Assembly: GCA_023432005.1 (NCBI GenBank)
Contig: JAEYVF010000016.1
Span: 1-11,806 of the forward strand
DNA from: Actinomycetes bacterium
Lineage (GTDB): Bacteria > Actinomycetota > Actinomycetes > Actinomycetales > Microbacteriaceae
Length of the DNA: 11,806 bases
Direction: 5' to 3'
Of the stretch, positions 1 through 5,477 are shown in pieces (within the stretch, counting starts at the first letter, position 1; each line of letters starts with the position of its first letter). Position numbers and translations under genes: made by a program. The notes under the pieces were generated by a model. It was not told the DNA's origin and did no database searches. It saw only the letters and a program-made list of their open reading frames with translations.

Positions 1-8
1 ATCCCTCT

Positions 9-278
9 ATGGCACTGGATGCAGACGTCAAGAAGGCGATCATCGACGAGTACGCCACCCACCCCGGAGACACCGGATCCCCCGAGGTGCAGGTCGCGAT
101 CCTCACCAAGCGGATCAAGGACCTCACCGAGCACCTCAAGGAGCACAAGCACGACCACCACTCGCGTCGTGGTCTGCTCCTCCTCGTGGGCCAGCGTCGC
201 CGGCTGCTCGGCTACCTCCAGGACATCGACATCGCGCGCTACCGCGCCCTGATCGAGCGTCTCGGACTGCGTCGATAA
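9..278 (+). CDS. rpsO: 30S ribosomal protein S15
   Basis: Small-subunit ribosomal protein that binds 16S rRNA and acts as a primary assembly protein of the 30S platform. The 89-residue product has the normal full length of bacterial S15. It shows the family's recognisable course: an N-terminal helix, the stretch HPGDTGSPEVQVAILT near residues 18-33, the basic HDHHSRRGLLLLVGQRRRLLGYL segment near 48-70, and an ending in YRALIERLGLRR. The ATG at position 9 gives the family-standard N-terminus; only 8 nt lie upstream in the window, so promoter and RBS cannot be judged. The gene ends in TAA and is followed 19 nt later by a strong hairpin, so it is probably transcribed separately from what follows. 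In many bacteria pnp comes next; here pnp is about 11.4 kb away. Confidence 0.98.
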   Translation: MALDADVKKAIIDEYATHPGDTGSPEVQVAILTKRIKDLTEHLKEHKHDHHSRRGLLLLVGQRRRLLGYLQDIDIARYRALIERLGLRR

Positions 279-297
279 CACCGCGAACTTCTTGCGG

Positions 298-323
298 AGG
301 CCGTCACCTGCGGGTGGCGGCCT
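298..323 (+). terminator. rpsO terminator hairpin
   Basis: An 11-bp stem (298-308 with 313-323) closes a TGCG tetraloop, with a single T-G wobble at 304/317. It starts 19 nt after the rpsO stop and is followed by a short T-containing stretch (TCGTCATT) rather than a long U-tract, as is common for terminators in high-GC Actinobacteria. It lies between rpsO and the accessory genes and argues that rpsO is not co-transcribed with them. Confidence 0.8.
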
Positions 324-576
324 TCGTCATTCCCGGGGGCCGGGACCCCGAGGAGGGGCGCGCCGACCGTCGCCCTGCCCCTCCAGTGTTCCCTCAGCCC
401 ACCCGACCCGGGTGCCGCGTCTTCGCCGCCACCGACCGCATCATCGAGTTCGCCGAGGAGTGACGGTGGCGGTCGTCGCGGCTGTTCACCCCCTGGTTGG
501 GGGTCTGCGGTGCTCTCGCGACCGGTCGATAGGTTCGAGAGGACCACCCGACAGTTCGACACCGCTGGAGTCCCGC
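324..576. other. Intergenic region between rpsO terminator and first exported protein
   Basis: I see no convincing intact gene here. It holds a second small perfect hairpin (488-493 ACCCCC with 499-504 GGGGGT, 5-nt loop) and the candidate -10 at 530-535. One forward frame reads protein-like for a short distance before a TGA at 461-463 (ending RVFAATDRIIEFAEE), but no start or upstream domain is evident. It may be a decayed gene end or chance in GC-rich DNA. Confidence 0.4.
530..535 (+). promoter_or_regulatory. Candidate -10 element for the 577-2393 operon
   Basis: TAGGTT fits the actinobacterial TANNNT -10 pattern and matches TAGGAT and TAGGCT seen before other genes in this window. Transcription would begin near 542, leaving a leader of about 35 nt that contains the GGAG at 567-570 used for the GTG start at 577. 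No convincing -35 is visible. Confidence 0.4.
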
Positions 577-1611
577 GTGCCCGACGTGCCATCGCCCATG
601 CCCGAAACCGACGAGTCGGAGGAATCAGGACGGCGTGGCGTCGGCTCGCGCGCGCGGAGGTTCTTCAGTCGCTTCAGCAAGGCGCAGCTCATCGCGGCCG
701 GATCGGTCGCCGGCGCGGTCATCGGCGTCGTGTCGATCGTCGTCCCGCTCGCGGTCGCGGCGTCGATCACGACGGCGAGCACCGAAACGGTCGAGGTCGC
801 GAGCGCGGACGGAGGCTCGAGCGACGAGGGCGTGGCGAGCGCGTCGCTCCTCGAGCCCGTCTCGGCGGGTCTCTCCACGAACGCGCTCGGCCTCAACGTG
901 GACGAGTCCATCGTCTCCCAGTTCGTCGAGTACGCCGTGCCTGTCGACGCGCCGTGGGAGGAGCTCTGGGCTCTCCAGTCCGATTCCAACTGCACCGACC
1001 CGCGCCAGCTGGAGTGGCTCGAGAGCCACGGGCGTGTGATCCCCCCGAACTTCGTCGTGACCTCGATCACGAACACCGCGACCGGTGGATCCGAGATCGT
1101 CGTGAGCGACATCCGCGCGCAAGGCGAGCTCACGCCTCCCGCGATCGACACGGTCACGGTCGGCTACTACACGTGCTCGGGCGGTGGCGATGACGGCATC
1201 TTCGCGTCTCTGCGGCTCGGGGTGGACCCCGTGGCGGTGTTCGACGACTGCTATGGCGACGGGAGCTGCTTCTCCTCGGACGCCGAGCCCCCGACGCCCG
1301 GCGAGCCGGTCGTGTTCAGCGTGTTCCCCGGCCAGACGCGCACCCTCAACCTCACCTACGAGCGCACCGTGGACTTCGTGGGCCGCTTCGTCGCGACGGT
1401 GACGGTCGATGGCCAGACGTCGACGATCGACCTCTCGCCCGACGCGAGCGATGTCGTCTCGCCCGCGGTGACGCGTCCGCTGCCCTACCTCCGGATCGCC
1501 GCGGCGGCGATGGACACGATCTGCACGGCCGATCACCCGAGCGATCCGTACTTCGTGGCGACGAGCGTCTGCTCGGTCGACGATTGGCGTGCCATCCTGG
1601 GCGCACCGTGA
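577..1611 (+). CDS. Membrane-anchored exported protein with six cysteines, unknown function (paralog A1)
   Basis: I do not recognise a family. The GTG at 577 is chosen because a GGAG lies 6 nt upstream (567-570); ATG 598 is the alternative, and a longer reading back to 292 would run through the rpsO terminator. The 344-residue product has a short acidic then basic N-terminus (RRGVGSRARRFFSRFSK, residues 19-35), one hydrophobic segment at about 38-63, a Ser/Ala/Glu-rich linker to about 120, then a beta-rich domain. All six cysteines (139, 200, 225, 231, 316, 332) lie after the membrane segment, which suggests disulfides outside the cytoplasm. It overlaps the next gene by 4 nt (GTGA), and the two products are paralogs: both carry C-x4/5-QLxWLE, a GELTPPA/GEVTAPA turn, and a PVVFSVFPG/PLVFNLAPG strand. 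The pair CYGDGSC (225-231) is unique to this copy. Function is unknown; a cell-envelope role is inferred only from topology. Confidence 0.75.
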   Translation: MPDVPSPMPETDESEESGRRGVGSRARRFFSRFSKAQLIAAGSVAGAVIGVVSIVVPLAVAASITTASTETVEVASADGGSSDEGVASASLLEPVSAGLSTNALGLNVDESIVSQFVEYAVPVDAPWEELWALQSDSNCTDPRQLEWLESHGRVIPPNFVVTSITNTATGGSEIVVSDIRAQGELTPPAIDTVTVGYYTCSGGGDDGIFASLRLGVDPVAVFDDCYGDGSCFSSDAEPPTPGEPVVFSVFPGQTRTLNLTYERTVDFVGRFVATVTVDGQTSTIDLSPDASDVVSPAVTRPLPYLRIAAAAMDTICTADHPSDPYFVATSVCSVDDWRAILGAP

Positions 1612-2393
1612 CCGAGGCTGCGGCGGCGCCCAGCTCACGCGCGCCCTGGTGGCGGCGCACGTGGGCGCTCGTCTCGGCCGCGATCGGCGTCATCGGCGCC
1701 GTGACAGGCGTCATCGGGGTATGGCCCCTGCTCGTCCGCGACGCCACGAGCCTCGATTCGCTCACGGTGGCGGTCGAGTCGGCCGAGTCCGAGCTCGCTC
1801 CCGTGTTCGCTGTGCCGCTCGAGGCCGAGTGGTCGAGCTTCCCCGAATCGGCGGAACGCTGCGACGCGGGTCAGCTCGACTGGCTCGAGGCGAACGGCGA
1901 GCGCCTCGCCCGGCGTCACCTCGTCTCGGTGGCGAACGTCGCCAGCGAGGGCGCGATGCTGAGCCTCAAGGGGTTTCGTGGCGACGGCGAGGTGACGGCG
2001 CCTGCATCCCACGTCGCGGTCACGTGCGACCTGACGGGCGCGGGCGAGTCGGGCATCCGCACGGCCGTCGTCGACGCCGCGTCGGGCGGCATCGCGGTCT
2101 ACGTGCAGCCGGATCCGTCCCTGCCCGACAACCCGCTCGTGTTCAACCTCGCACCCGGGGAGAACGGCCAGTTCGCGCTCCTCGTGCAGAGCTCCGCCGA
2201 CTTCGCGGGGCGCATCGTGTTCACGGAGTCCCTCGGCGGGCAGGAGCGCGAGGTCGAGCTCCCGCTCGAGGGGAAGGTCGTCCTGCCCGGTCTCGTGCCC
2301 GAGCGTCTCACGGTCTCCGGCGGGCGGTTGTCGTGCGTCTCGACCAGCCCGTGCGACGCGGACGCGCTCATCGCGTCATTCTCCTCGCGTTGA
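1608..2393 (+). CDS. Membrane-anchored exported protein with four cysteines, unknown function (paralog A2)
   Basis: The 261-residue product starts at GTG 1608, whose sequence overlaps the upstream TGA (GTGA), the usual arrangement for translational coupling; no strong Shine-Dalgarno is visible, which fits coupling. The N-terminus (RAPWWRR, 11-17) precedes a hydrophobic segment at about 19-41, then an extracytoplasmic domain homologous to the upstream product. Shared landmarks are RCDAGQLDWLE (84-94), GEVTAPA (127-133), PLVFNLAPG (176-184), and a Asp-Phe-(Val/Ala)-Gly-Arg strand near 198-202. All four cysteines (85, 140, 243, 249) have counterparts in the upstream protein. It is shorter because it lacks the long linker and the central CYGDGSC loop. 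Function is unknown. The close pairing suggests two subunits or variants of one envelope protein that act together. Confidence 0.75.
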   Translation: MTEAAAAPSSRAPWWRRTWALVSAAIGVIGAVTGVIGVWPLLVRDATSLDSLTVAVESAESELAPVFAVPLEAEWSSFPESAERCDAGQLDWLEANGERLARRHLVSVANVASEGAMLSLKGFRGDGEVTAPASHVAVTCDLTGAGESGIRTAVVDAASGGIAVYVQPDPSLPDNPLVFNLAPGENGQFALLVQSSADFAGRIVFTESLGGQEREVELPLEGKVVLPGLVPERLTVSGGRLSCVSTSPCDADALIASFSSR

Positions 2394-2424
2394 GCGGACT
2401 CTCGAAGCTGAGCGGACTGTCGAA
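2391..2424. repeat. Tandem 18-bp direct repeat
   Basis: TGAGCGGACTCTCGAA at 2391-2406 is repeated at 2409-2424 with one mismatch (C to G at the 11th base), at a period of 18 nt. The first copy begins with the TGA stop codon of the preceding gene. It may be a slippage product or a small binding-site array; nothing else supports a function. Confidence 0.6.
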
Positions 2425-2445
2425 CATCCGTGCGCACCCGCTCGC

Positions 2446-2474
2446 GGGGCACCCCGTCTGGGGGTGGTCGCCCC
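2446..2474 (+). terminator. Hairpin after the exported-paralog operon
   Basis: An inner 6-bp stem (2450-2455 CACCCC with 2461-2466 GGGGTG, loop GTCTG) is extended by an outer GGGG/CCCC pairing (2446-2449 with 2471-2474) across a 4-nt bulge. It lies about 50 nt beyond the stop at 2393 and has no U-tract. It is a plausible GC-rich terminator or transcript-end structure. Confidence 0.45.
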
Positions 2475-2500
2475 GGTGCGCCCGGCGCACACTTCATGCC

Positions 2501-2620
2501 ATGGACGAATGTCGGCATGGCCTGGTCGCGGCGGTCTGCGCCGTGTGCTGCCGCGCCGCCGAGACGTCGGCGCCCGCGGCTCCTCCCGTGCTCGCGGGCG
2601 CCGCCCCCGCTGCGCGGTGA
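2501..2620 (+). CDS. Possible 39-residue Cys/His-rich small protein
   Basis: This short frame starts ATG, ends TGA and encodes 39 residues beginning MDECRHGLVAAVCAVCC. The arrangement Cys-x-His-Gly ... Cys-x-x-Cys (residues 4, 6, 13, 16) is what a minimal zinc-binding knuckle would look like; the tail is Ala/Pro-rich and probably disordered. A CACACT at 2488-2493 sits 7 nt before the ATG, the same placement as the leaderless -10 elements of other genes here, and resembles CACAAT before 10179. Several early codons (GAA, TGT, CAT) are atypical for this GC-rich DNA, while later ones are typical. The alternative is a chance ORF in the 256-nt gap between 2393 and 2650. I infer a metal-binding small protein at modest confidence and cannot name a family. 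Confidence 0.42.
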   Translation: MDECRHGLVAAVCAVCCRAAETSAPAAPPVLAGAAPAAR

Positions 2621-2637
2621 GCGCTGCACGGCGCCCC

Positions 2638-2643
2638 TAGGAT
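2638..2643 (+). promoter_or_regulatory. -10 element for a leaderless transcript (gene at 2650)
   Basis: TAGGAT is followed by exactly 6 nt and then the ATG at 2650, which would place the transcription start at or next to the A of the start codon. No Shine-Dalgarno sequence is present before this ATG. Confidence 0.55.
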
Positions 2644-2649
2644 CGGCCC

Positions 2650-3078
2650 ATGGGGATTTTCCGCCGTCGGGGCGTCGACACGAGCCTCCCGCGTGAGGAT
2701 CGCGGCTTCGGCAGCTTCGACGACTACGTCTACAACCTGACGCCGCGCAACAAGCGCGTGACGATCGTGCTGGCGAACTCCGACCCGCACCAGGACGAGC
2801 TGCGCGAGCTCTCGGAGCTCGGGGAGTCGCAGTTCGAGACGGCGATCTCGCCGCGCACGATCCAGGCGGAGGGACAGGACGCGCCCATCGAGGTGCGCCT
2901 CTTCACGGGGCGCCGCGTGAGCGGGCCGGTGGGCATGGTGCCCCGCGGCCTCGAGTCGGTCGTCGACGAGAACCTGCGCCGTCTCGACGACAAGGGGCTC
3001 AAGGCCCGCATCCCCGCGCGCATCGAGAAGCGCCGCGAGGGCTACCGCGTCGTGCTGCTGATGGGCGCGCTCAAGTAG
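2650..3078 (+). CDS. Conserved-looking hypothetical cytoplasmic protein, 142 residues
   Basis: I do not recognise a family with confidence. The product has no signal peptide or membrane segment. It is charged throughout and opens MGIFRRRGVDTSLPREDRGF. Residues from about 77 onward look like a compact alpha/beta unit: a strand PIEVRLFTG, then a turn GPVGMVPRG, a helix SVVDENLRRLDDKG, and closing strands ARIPARIEKR and YRVVLLMG. The strand-Gly-Pro-helix order is faintly like HIRAN-type nucleic-acid-binding modules, but their usual Asp-x-Asn-Ala-Val signature is missing, so this is speculation. The start is supported by the leaderless -10 at 2638. Its 3' end overlaps the convergent thioredoxin gene by 8 nt. 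Confidence 0.75.
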   Translation: MGIFRRRGVDTSLPREDRGFGSFDDYVYNLTPRNKRVTIVLANSDPHQDELRELSELGESQFETAISPRTIQAEGQDAPIEVRLFTGRRVSGPVGMVPRGLESVVDENLRRLDDKGLKARIPARIEKRREGYRVVLLMGALK

Positions 3079-3451
3079 CGGACGGCTGTGCGGCCTCGCT
3101 CTCGGCGATCTTCGCGCGCACCTCGTCCATGTCGAGCGCGCGGATCTGCGAGATGAGGTCCTCGAGCACGTGACCCGGCAGCGCGCCGGCCTGCGCGAAG
3201 ACACCGATCCCGTCGCGGAACGCCATGAGGGTCGGGATCGAGCGGATGTTGAGCGCGCCGGCGAGCTCCTGCTCGGCATCCGTGTCGACCTTCGCGAAGG
3301 TGATGTCGGAGTGCTTCTCGCTCGACGCCTCGAAGACGGGGCCGAATGCCTGGCAGGGGCCGCACCAGGCGGCCCAGAAGTCGACGAGCACGATGTCGCC
3401 GTCCAGCACGGTGCTCTCGAAGGTGTCTCGGGTGAGTTCCACGGTGGCCAT
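3071..3451 (-). CDS. trxA: Thioredoxin
   Basis: Cytosolic thiol-disulfide oxidoreductase that reduces protein disulfides and is itself re-reduced by thioredoxin reductase. The 126-residue product has the diagnostic WCGPC active site at residues 29-33 within DFWAAWCGPC, the partner aspartate in VDFW, the KVDTD strand near 54-58, and the cis-proline loop SIPTLMAF at 71-78. The fold normally ends near residue 105; the last 20 residues are a charged, Ala-rich C-terminal tail. On the minus strand a TAGCCT (3459-3464) lies 7 nt before the ATG, so the mRNA is probably leaderless; the GGAG in that gap is too close to be a normal RBS. It is divergent from the flavin monooxygenase operon, and its stop codon overlaps the end of the 142-residue gene (TCAAGTAG). 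The gene symbol denotes the thioredoxin family; this may be one of several thioredoxins in the genome. Confidence 0.93.
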   Translation of the reverse strand: MATVELTRDTFESTVLDGDIVLVDFWAAWCGPCQAFGPVFEASSEKHSDITFAKVDTDAEQELAGALNIRSIPTLMAFRDGIGVFAQAGALPGHVLEDLISQIRALDMDEVRAKIAESEAAQPSAT

Positions 3452-3458
3452 GCGCTCC

Positions 3459-3464
3459 AGGCTA
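3459..3464 (-). promoter_or_regulatory. -10 element of the thioredoxin gene
   Basis: Read on the minus strand this is TAGCCT, followed by GGAGCGC and then the ATG. The 7-nt spacing fits leaderless transcription. Confidence 0.5.
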
Positions 3465-3526
3465 AAGGAGGCGCGGAGACCGCGCTGGCTGCCGGGAATA
3501 CTCTCGGCCCGTATCCGGTTTCACGG

Positions 3527-3545
3527 GATATCAATGCATACGCAT
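3527..3545. promoter_or_regulatory. AT-rich palindromic element upstream of the flavin monooxygenase operon
   Basis: In a very GC-rich setting this stretch contains the palindromes GATATC (3527-3532) and ATGCAT (3534-3539), plus the inverted repeat ATGC-ATAC-GCAT (3534-3545), 27 nt before the ATG at 3572. It lies between divergent thioredoxin and monooxygenase genes. A repressor operator or promoter core overlapping the start region is plausible, but I cannot name the regulator. Confidence 0.4.
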
Positions 3546-3571
3546 AGAAATCTCGAGGAACGGAACCTGCC

Positions 3572-4807
3572 ATGAGCAGCCAGATGCAGTTCGGCATCTT
3601 CAGCGTGAGCGACATCACGCGCGACCCCACGACCGGCGAGACGCCGAGCGAGGCTCAGCGCATCAGCGACATCGTCACGATCGCCAAGCACGCGGAGGAG
3701 GTCGGCCTCGACGTCTTCGCCCTCGGCGAGCATCACAACCCGCCGTTCTTCTCGAGCTCGCCGACCACGACTCTCGCCTACATCGGCGCGATCACCTCGC
3801 GCCTCATCCTCTCCACCGCGACGACGCTCATCACGACGAACGACCCCGTGAAGATCGCCGAGGACTACGCGATGCTGCAGCACCTCACGGGCGGACGCGT
3901 CGACCTCGTCATGGGCCGCGGCAACACGGGCCCCGTCTACCCGTGGTTCGGGCAGGACATCCGCCAGGGTCTCCCGCTCGCGATCGAGAACTACGCGCTC
4001 CTGCGCGAGCTGTGGGAGAAGGACGTCGTCGACTGGGAGGGCAAGTTCCGCACGCCGCTGCAGGGCTTCACCTCGACGCCGCGCCCGCTCGACGGCGTCG
4101 CCCCGTTCGTCTGGCACGGCTCCATCCGCACCCCGGAGATCGCCGAGCAGGCCGCGTACTACGGCGACGGCTTCTTCGCGAACAACATCTTCTGGCCCAA
4201 GGAGCACTACCAGCGCCTCATCACGCTCTACCGTCAGCGCTACGCCCACTACGGCCACGGGACCCCTGAGCAGGCGATCGTCGGGCTCGGCGGCCAGGCG
4301 TTCATGGCGAAGAACTCGCAGGATGCCGTGCGGCAGTTCCGTCCGTACTTCGACAACGCGCCCGTCTACGGCCACGGCCCTTCGCTCGAGGAGTTCCAGG
4401 AGCTCACGCCGCTCACGGTCGGCTCGCCGCAGCAGGTGATCGATCGCTACGCCGCCATGCGCGAGCACTTCGGCGACTACCAGCGTCAGCTGTTCCTGCT
4501 CGACCACGCGGGGCTCCCGCTCAAGACCGTGCTCGAGCAGCTCGACCTGCTCGGCGGCGAGGTCGTGCCGGTGCTCCGCGCCGAGCTCGCGAAGGACCGC
4601 CCCGCCGAGGTGCCGGATGCGCCCACCCACGCCGCGCGCGTGGCGGCGGTGTACGGCGACGGTCCCGCGCGTCAGGCGCGGCCGACCTCCGCCGGCGGCA
4701 ACAACCTCACCGTCGGCGGCCCGTATCAGGACACCCCGGTCGCGGCCCCGGCTGCGACCACCGGCTCGGCCTTCGGACCGGCCGCGACCCAGAAGGTGGC
4801 ACGATGA
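3572..4807 (+). CDS. LLM-class FMN-dependent monooxygenase, CE1758-type
   Basis: Bacterial-luciferase-like flavin monooxygenase, expected to use reduced FMN and O2 on an unidentified substrate in the cytoplasm. The 411-residue product opens MQFGIFSVSDITRDP, has ALGEHHNPPF at 50-59 (the GEHH motif typical of the family), LILSTATTLI at 78-87, and GGRVDLVMGRGNTGPVYPWFG at 107-127, and keeps a barrel-like course to about residue 344. The call to the CE1758 subgroup rests on this sequence style and on the FMN reductase directly downstream, the known partner arrangement for that subgroup. Residues 345-411 form an Ala/Pro/Gly/Thr-rich tail that is probably flexible and is an addition to the core fold. 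GAGGA at 3555-3559 sits 12 nt before the ATG, a long spacing; GGA at 3562-3564 sits 7 nt before it. The stop overlaps the next start (ATGA), so the two are translationally coupled. Confidence 0.9.
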   Translation: MSSQMQFGIFSVSDITRDPTTGETPSEAQRISDIVTIAKHAEEVGLDVFALGEHHNPPFFSSSPTTTLAYIGAITSRLILSTATTLITTNDPVKIAEDYAMLQHLTGGRVDLVMGRGNTGPVYPWFGQDIRQGLPLAIENYALLRELWEKDVVDWEGKFRTPLQGFTSTPRPLDGVAPFVWHGSIRTPEIAEQAAYYGDGFFANNIFWPKEHYQRLITLYRQRYAHYGHGTPEQAIVGLGGQAFMAKNSQDAVRQFRPYFDNAPVYGHGPSLEEFQELTPLTVGSPQQVIDRYAAMREHFGDYQRQLFLLDHAGLPLKTVLEQLDLLGGEVVPVLRAELAKDRPAEVPDAPTHAARVAAVYGDGPARQARPTSAGGNNLTVGGPYQDTPVAAPAATTGSAFGPAATQKVAR

Positions 4808-5445
4808 CCCGCCGGATCGCCGTGGTGAGCGCCGGTCTCTCCAACCCCTCGTCGACGCGCATGCTCGCCGATCGCCTCGCGCAGGCGACCCTCGCCGAGC
4901 TGCGTGAGCGCGGGATCGAGGCGGAGATCGACGTGATCGAGCTGCGTGAGTTCGCTCACGACATCACGAACAACCTGCTCGCCGGCTTCGCCCCGCCCGC
5001 CCTCGAAGACGCCATCAACCGCGTCGTCTCGGCCGACGGGCTCATCGCCGTCACTCCGATCTTCTCGACGAGCTACTCGGGCCTGTTCAAGTCGTTCATC
5101 GACGTGATCGACCCCGACGCGCTCGCGGGGATGCCGGTGCTGATCGGTGCGAACGCGGGCACGGCGCGCCACTCGCTCGCGATCGACTACGCCATCCGCC
5201 CGCTCTTCGCGTACCTCCACGCCGAGCCGGTCTCGACGGGCGTCTTCGCAGCGTCGAGCGACTGGGGTGCGCAGGCCGACGGCGTCAAGCCGCTCGCGGC
5301 GCGCGTCGAGCGGGGCGCGCGCGAACTCGCCGAGGCCATCGCACGGCGCGAGGAGCGCACGGTGATCGATCCGTTCGACCCGGATGCCTTCCTGGGCGAG
5401 GGTCGCTCCTTCGGCCACCTGCTCGGCGGTCTCGCGGGGGAGTAG
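4804..5445 (+). CDS. NADPH-dependent FMN reductase, CE1759-type partner
   Basis: Flavodoxin-like NAD(P)H:FMN reductase that most likely supplies reduced FMN to the upstream monooxygenase. The 213-residue product begins with a flavodoxin-fold strand and phosphate-binding loop (RRIAVVSAGLSNPSSTRMLAD, 3-23). It contains the characteristic loop TPIFSTSYSGLFKSFIDVID near 80-99, followed by GMPVLIGANAGTARHS. Length is normal for the NADPH_FMN_reductase family. The ATG at 4804 overlaps the upstream TGA by 4 nt, and GAAGG at 4792-4796 lies 7 nt before it, so both coupling and a usable RBS support this start. The 60 or so residues at the C-terminus, ending in FGHLLGGLAGE, lie beyond the core fold and may pack against the partner; that is inference. 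Confidence 0.9.
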   Translation: MTRRIAVVSAGLSNPSSTRMLADRLAQATLAELRERGIEAEIDVIELREFAHDITNNLLAGFAPPALEDAINRVVSADGLIAVTPIFSTSYSGLFKSFIDVIDPDALAGMPVLIGANAGTARHSLAIDYAIRPLFAYLHAEPVSTGVFAASSDWGAQADGVKPLAARVERGARELAEAIARREERTVIDPFDPDAFLGEGRSFGHLLGGLAGE

Positions 5446-5446
5446 G

Positions 5447-5460
5447 CCGCGCACGCGCGG
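5447..5460 (+). terminator. Short hairpin after the monooxygenase/reductase operon
   Basis: A perfect 5-bp GC stem (CCGCG with CGCGG) closes a CACG loop one base after the TAG stop at 5443-5445. The stem is short, there is no U-tract, and it lies just before the next promoter. It is a weak terminator candidate only. Confidence 0.25.
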
Positions 5461-5465
5461 AACCG

Positions 5466-5471
5466 TAGCAT
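5466..5471 (+). promoter_or_regulatory. -10 element for a leaderless transcript (lipase gene)
   Basis: TAGCAT is followed by 6 nt (CGACGC) and then the ATG at 5478. The spacing puts the transcription start at the start codon, and there is no Shine-Dalgarno sequence. Confidence 0.55.
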
Positions 5472-5477
5472 CGACGC

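Noticed and set aside
292..576. N-terminal extension of paralog A1 back to position 292
   Set aside because: It would include the rpsO terminator stem and translate to Arg/Pro-rich noise; GTG 577 has a properly spaced GGAG and gives a normal membrane-anchored protein.
530..2425. Shared TTCGAGAG-type motif upstream of paralog A1 and, on the opposite strand, in the 2391-2424 repeat
   Set aside because: TCGAG is extremely common in this GC-rich coding sequence, and the match extends only 8 nt.
2494..3630. 378-codon minus-strand frame covering the thioredoxin region
   Set aside because: It reads the thioredoxin gene in the wrong frame and gives Ser/Arg/Pro-rich sequence. The WCGPC-bearing frame is the real one.
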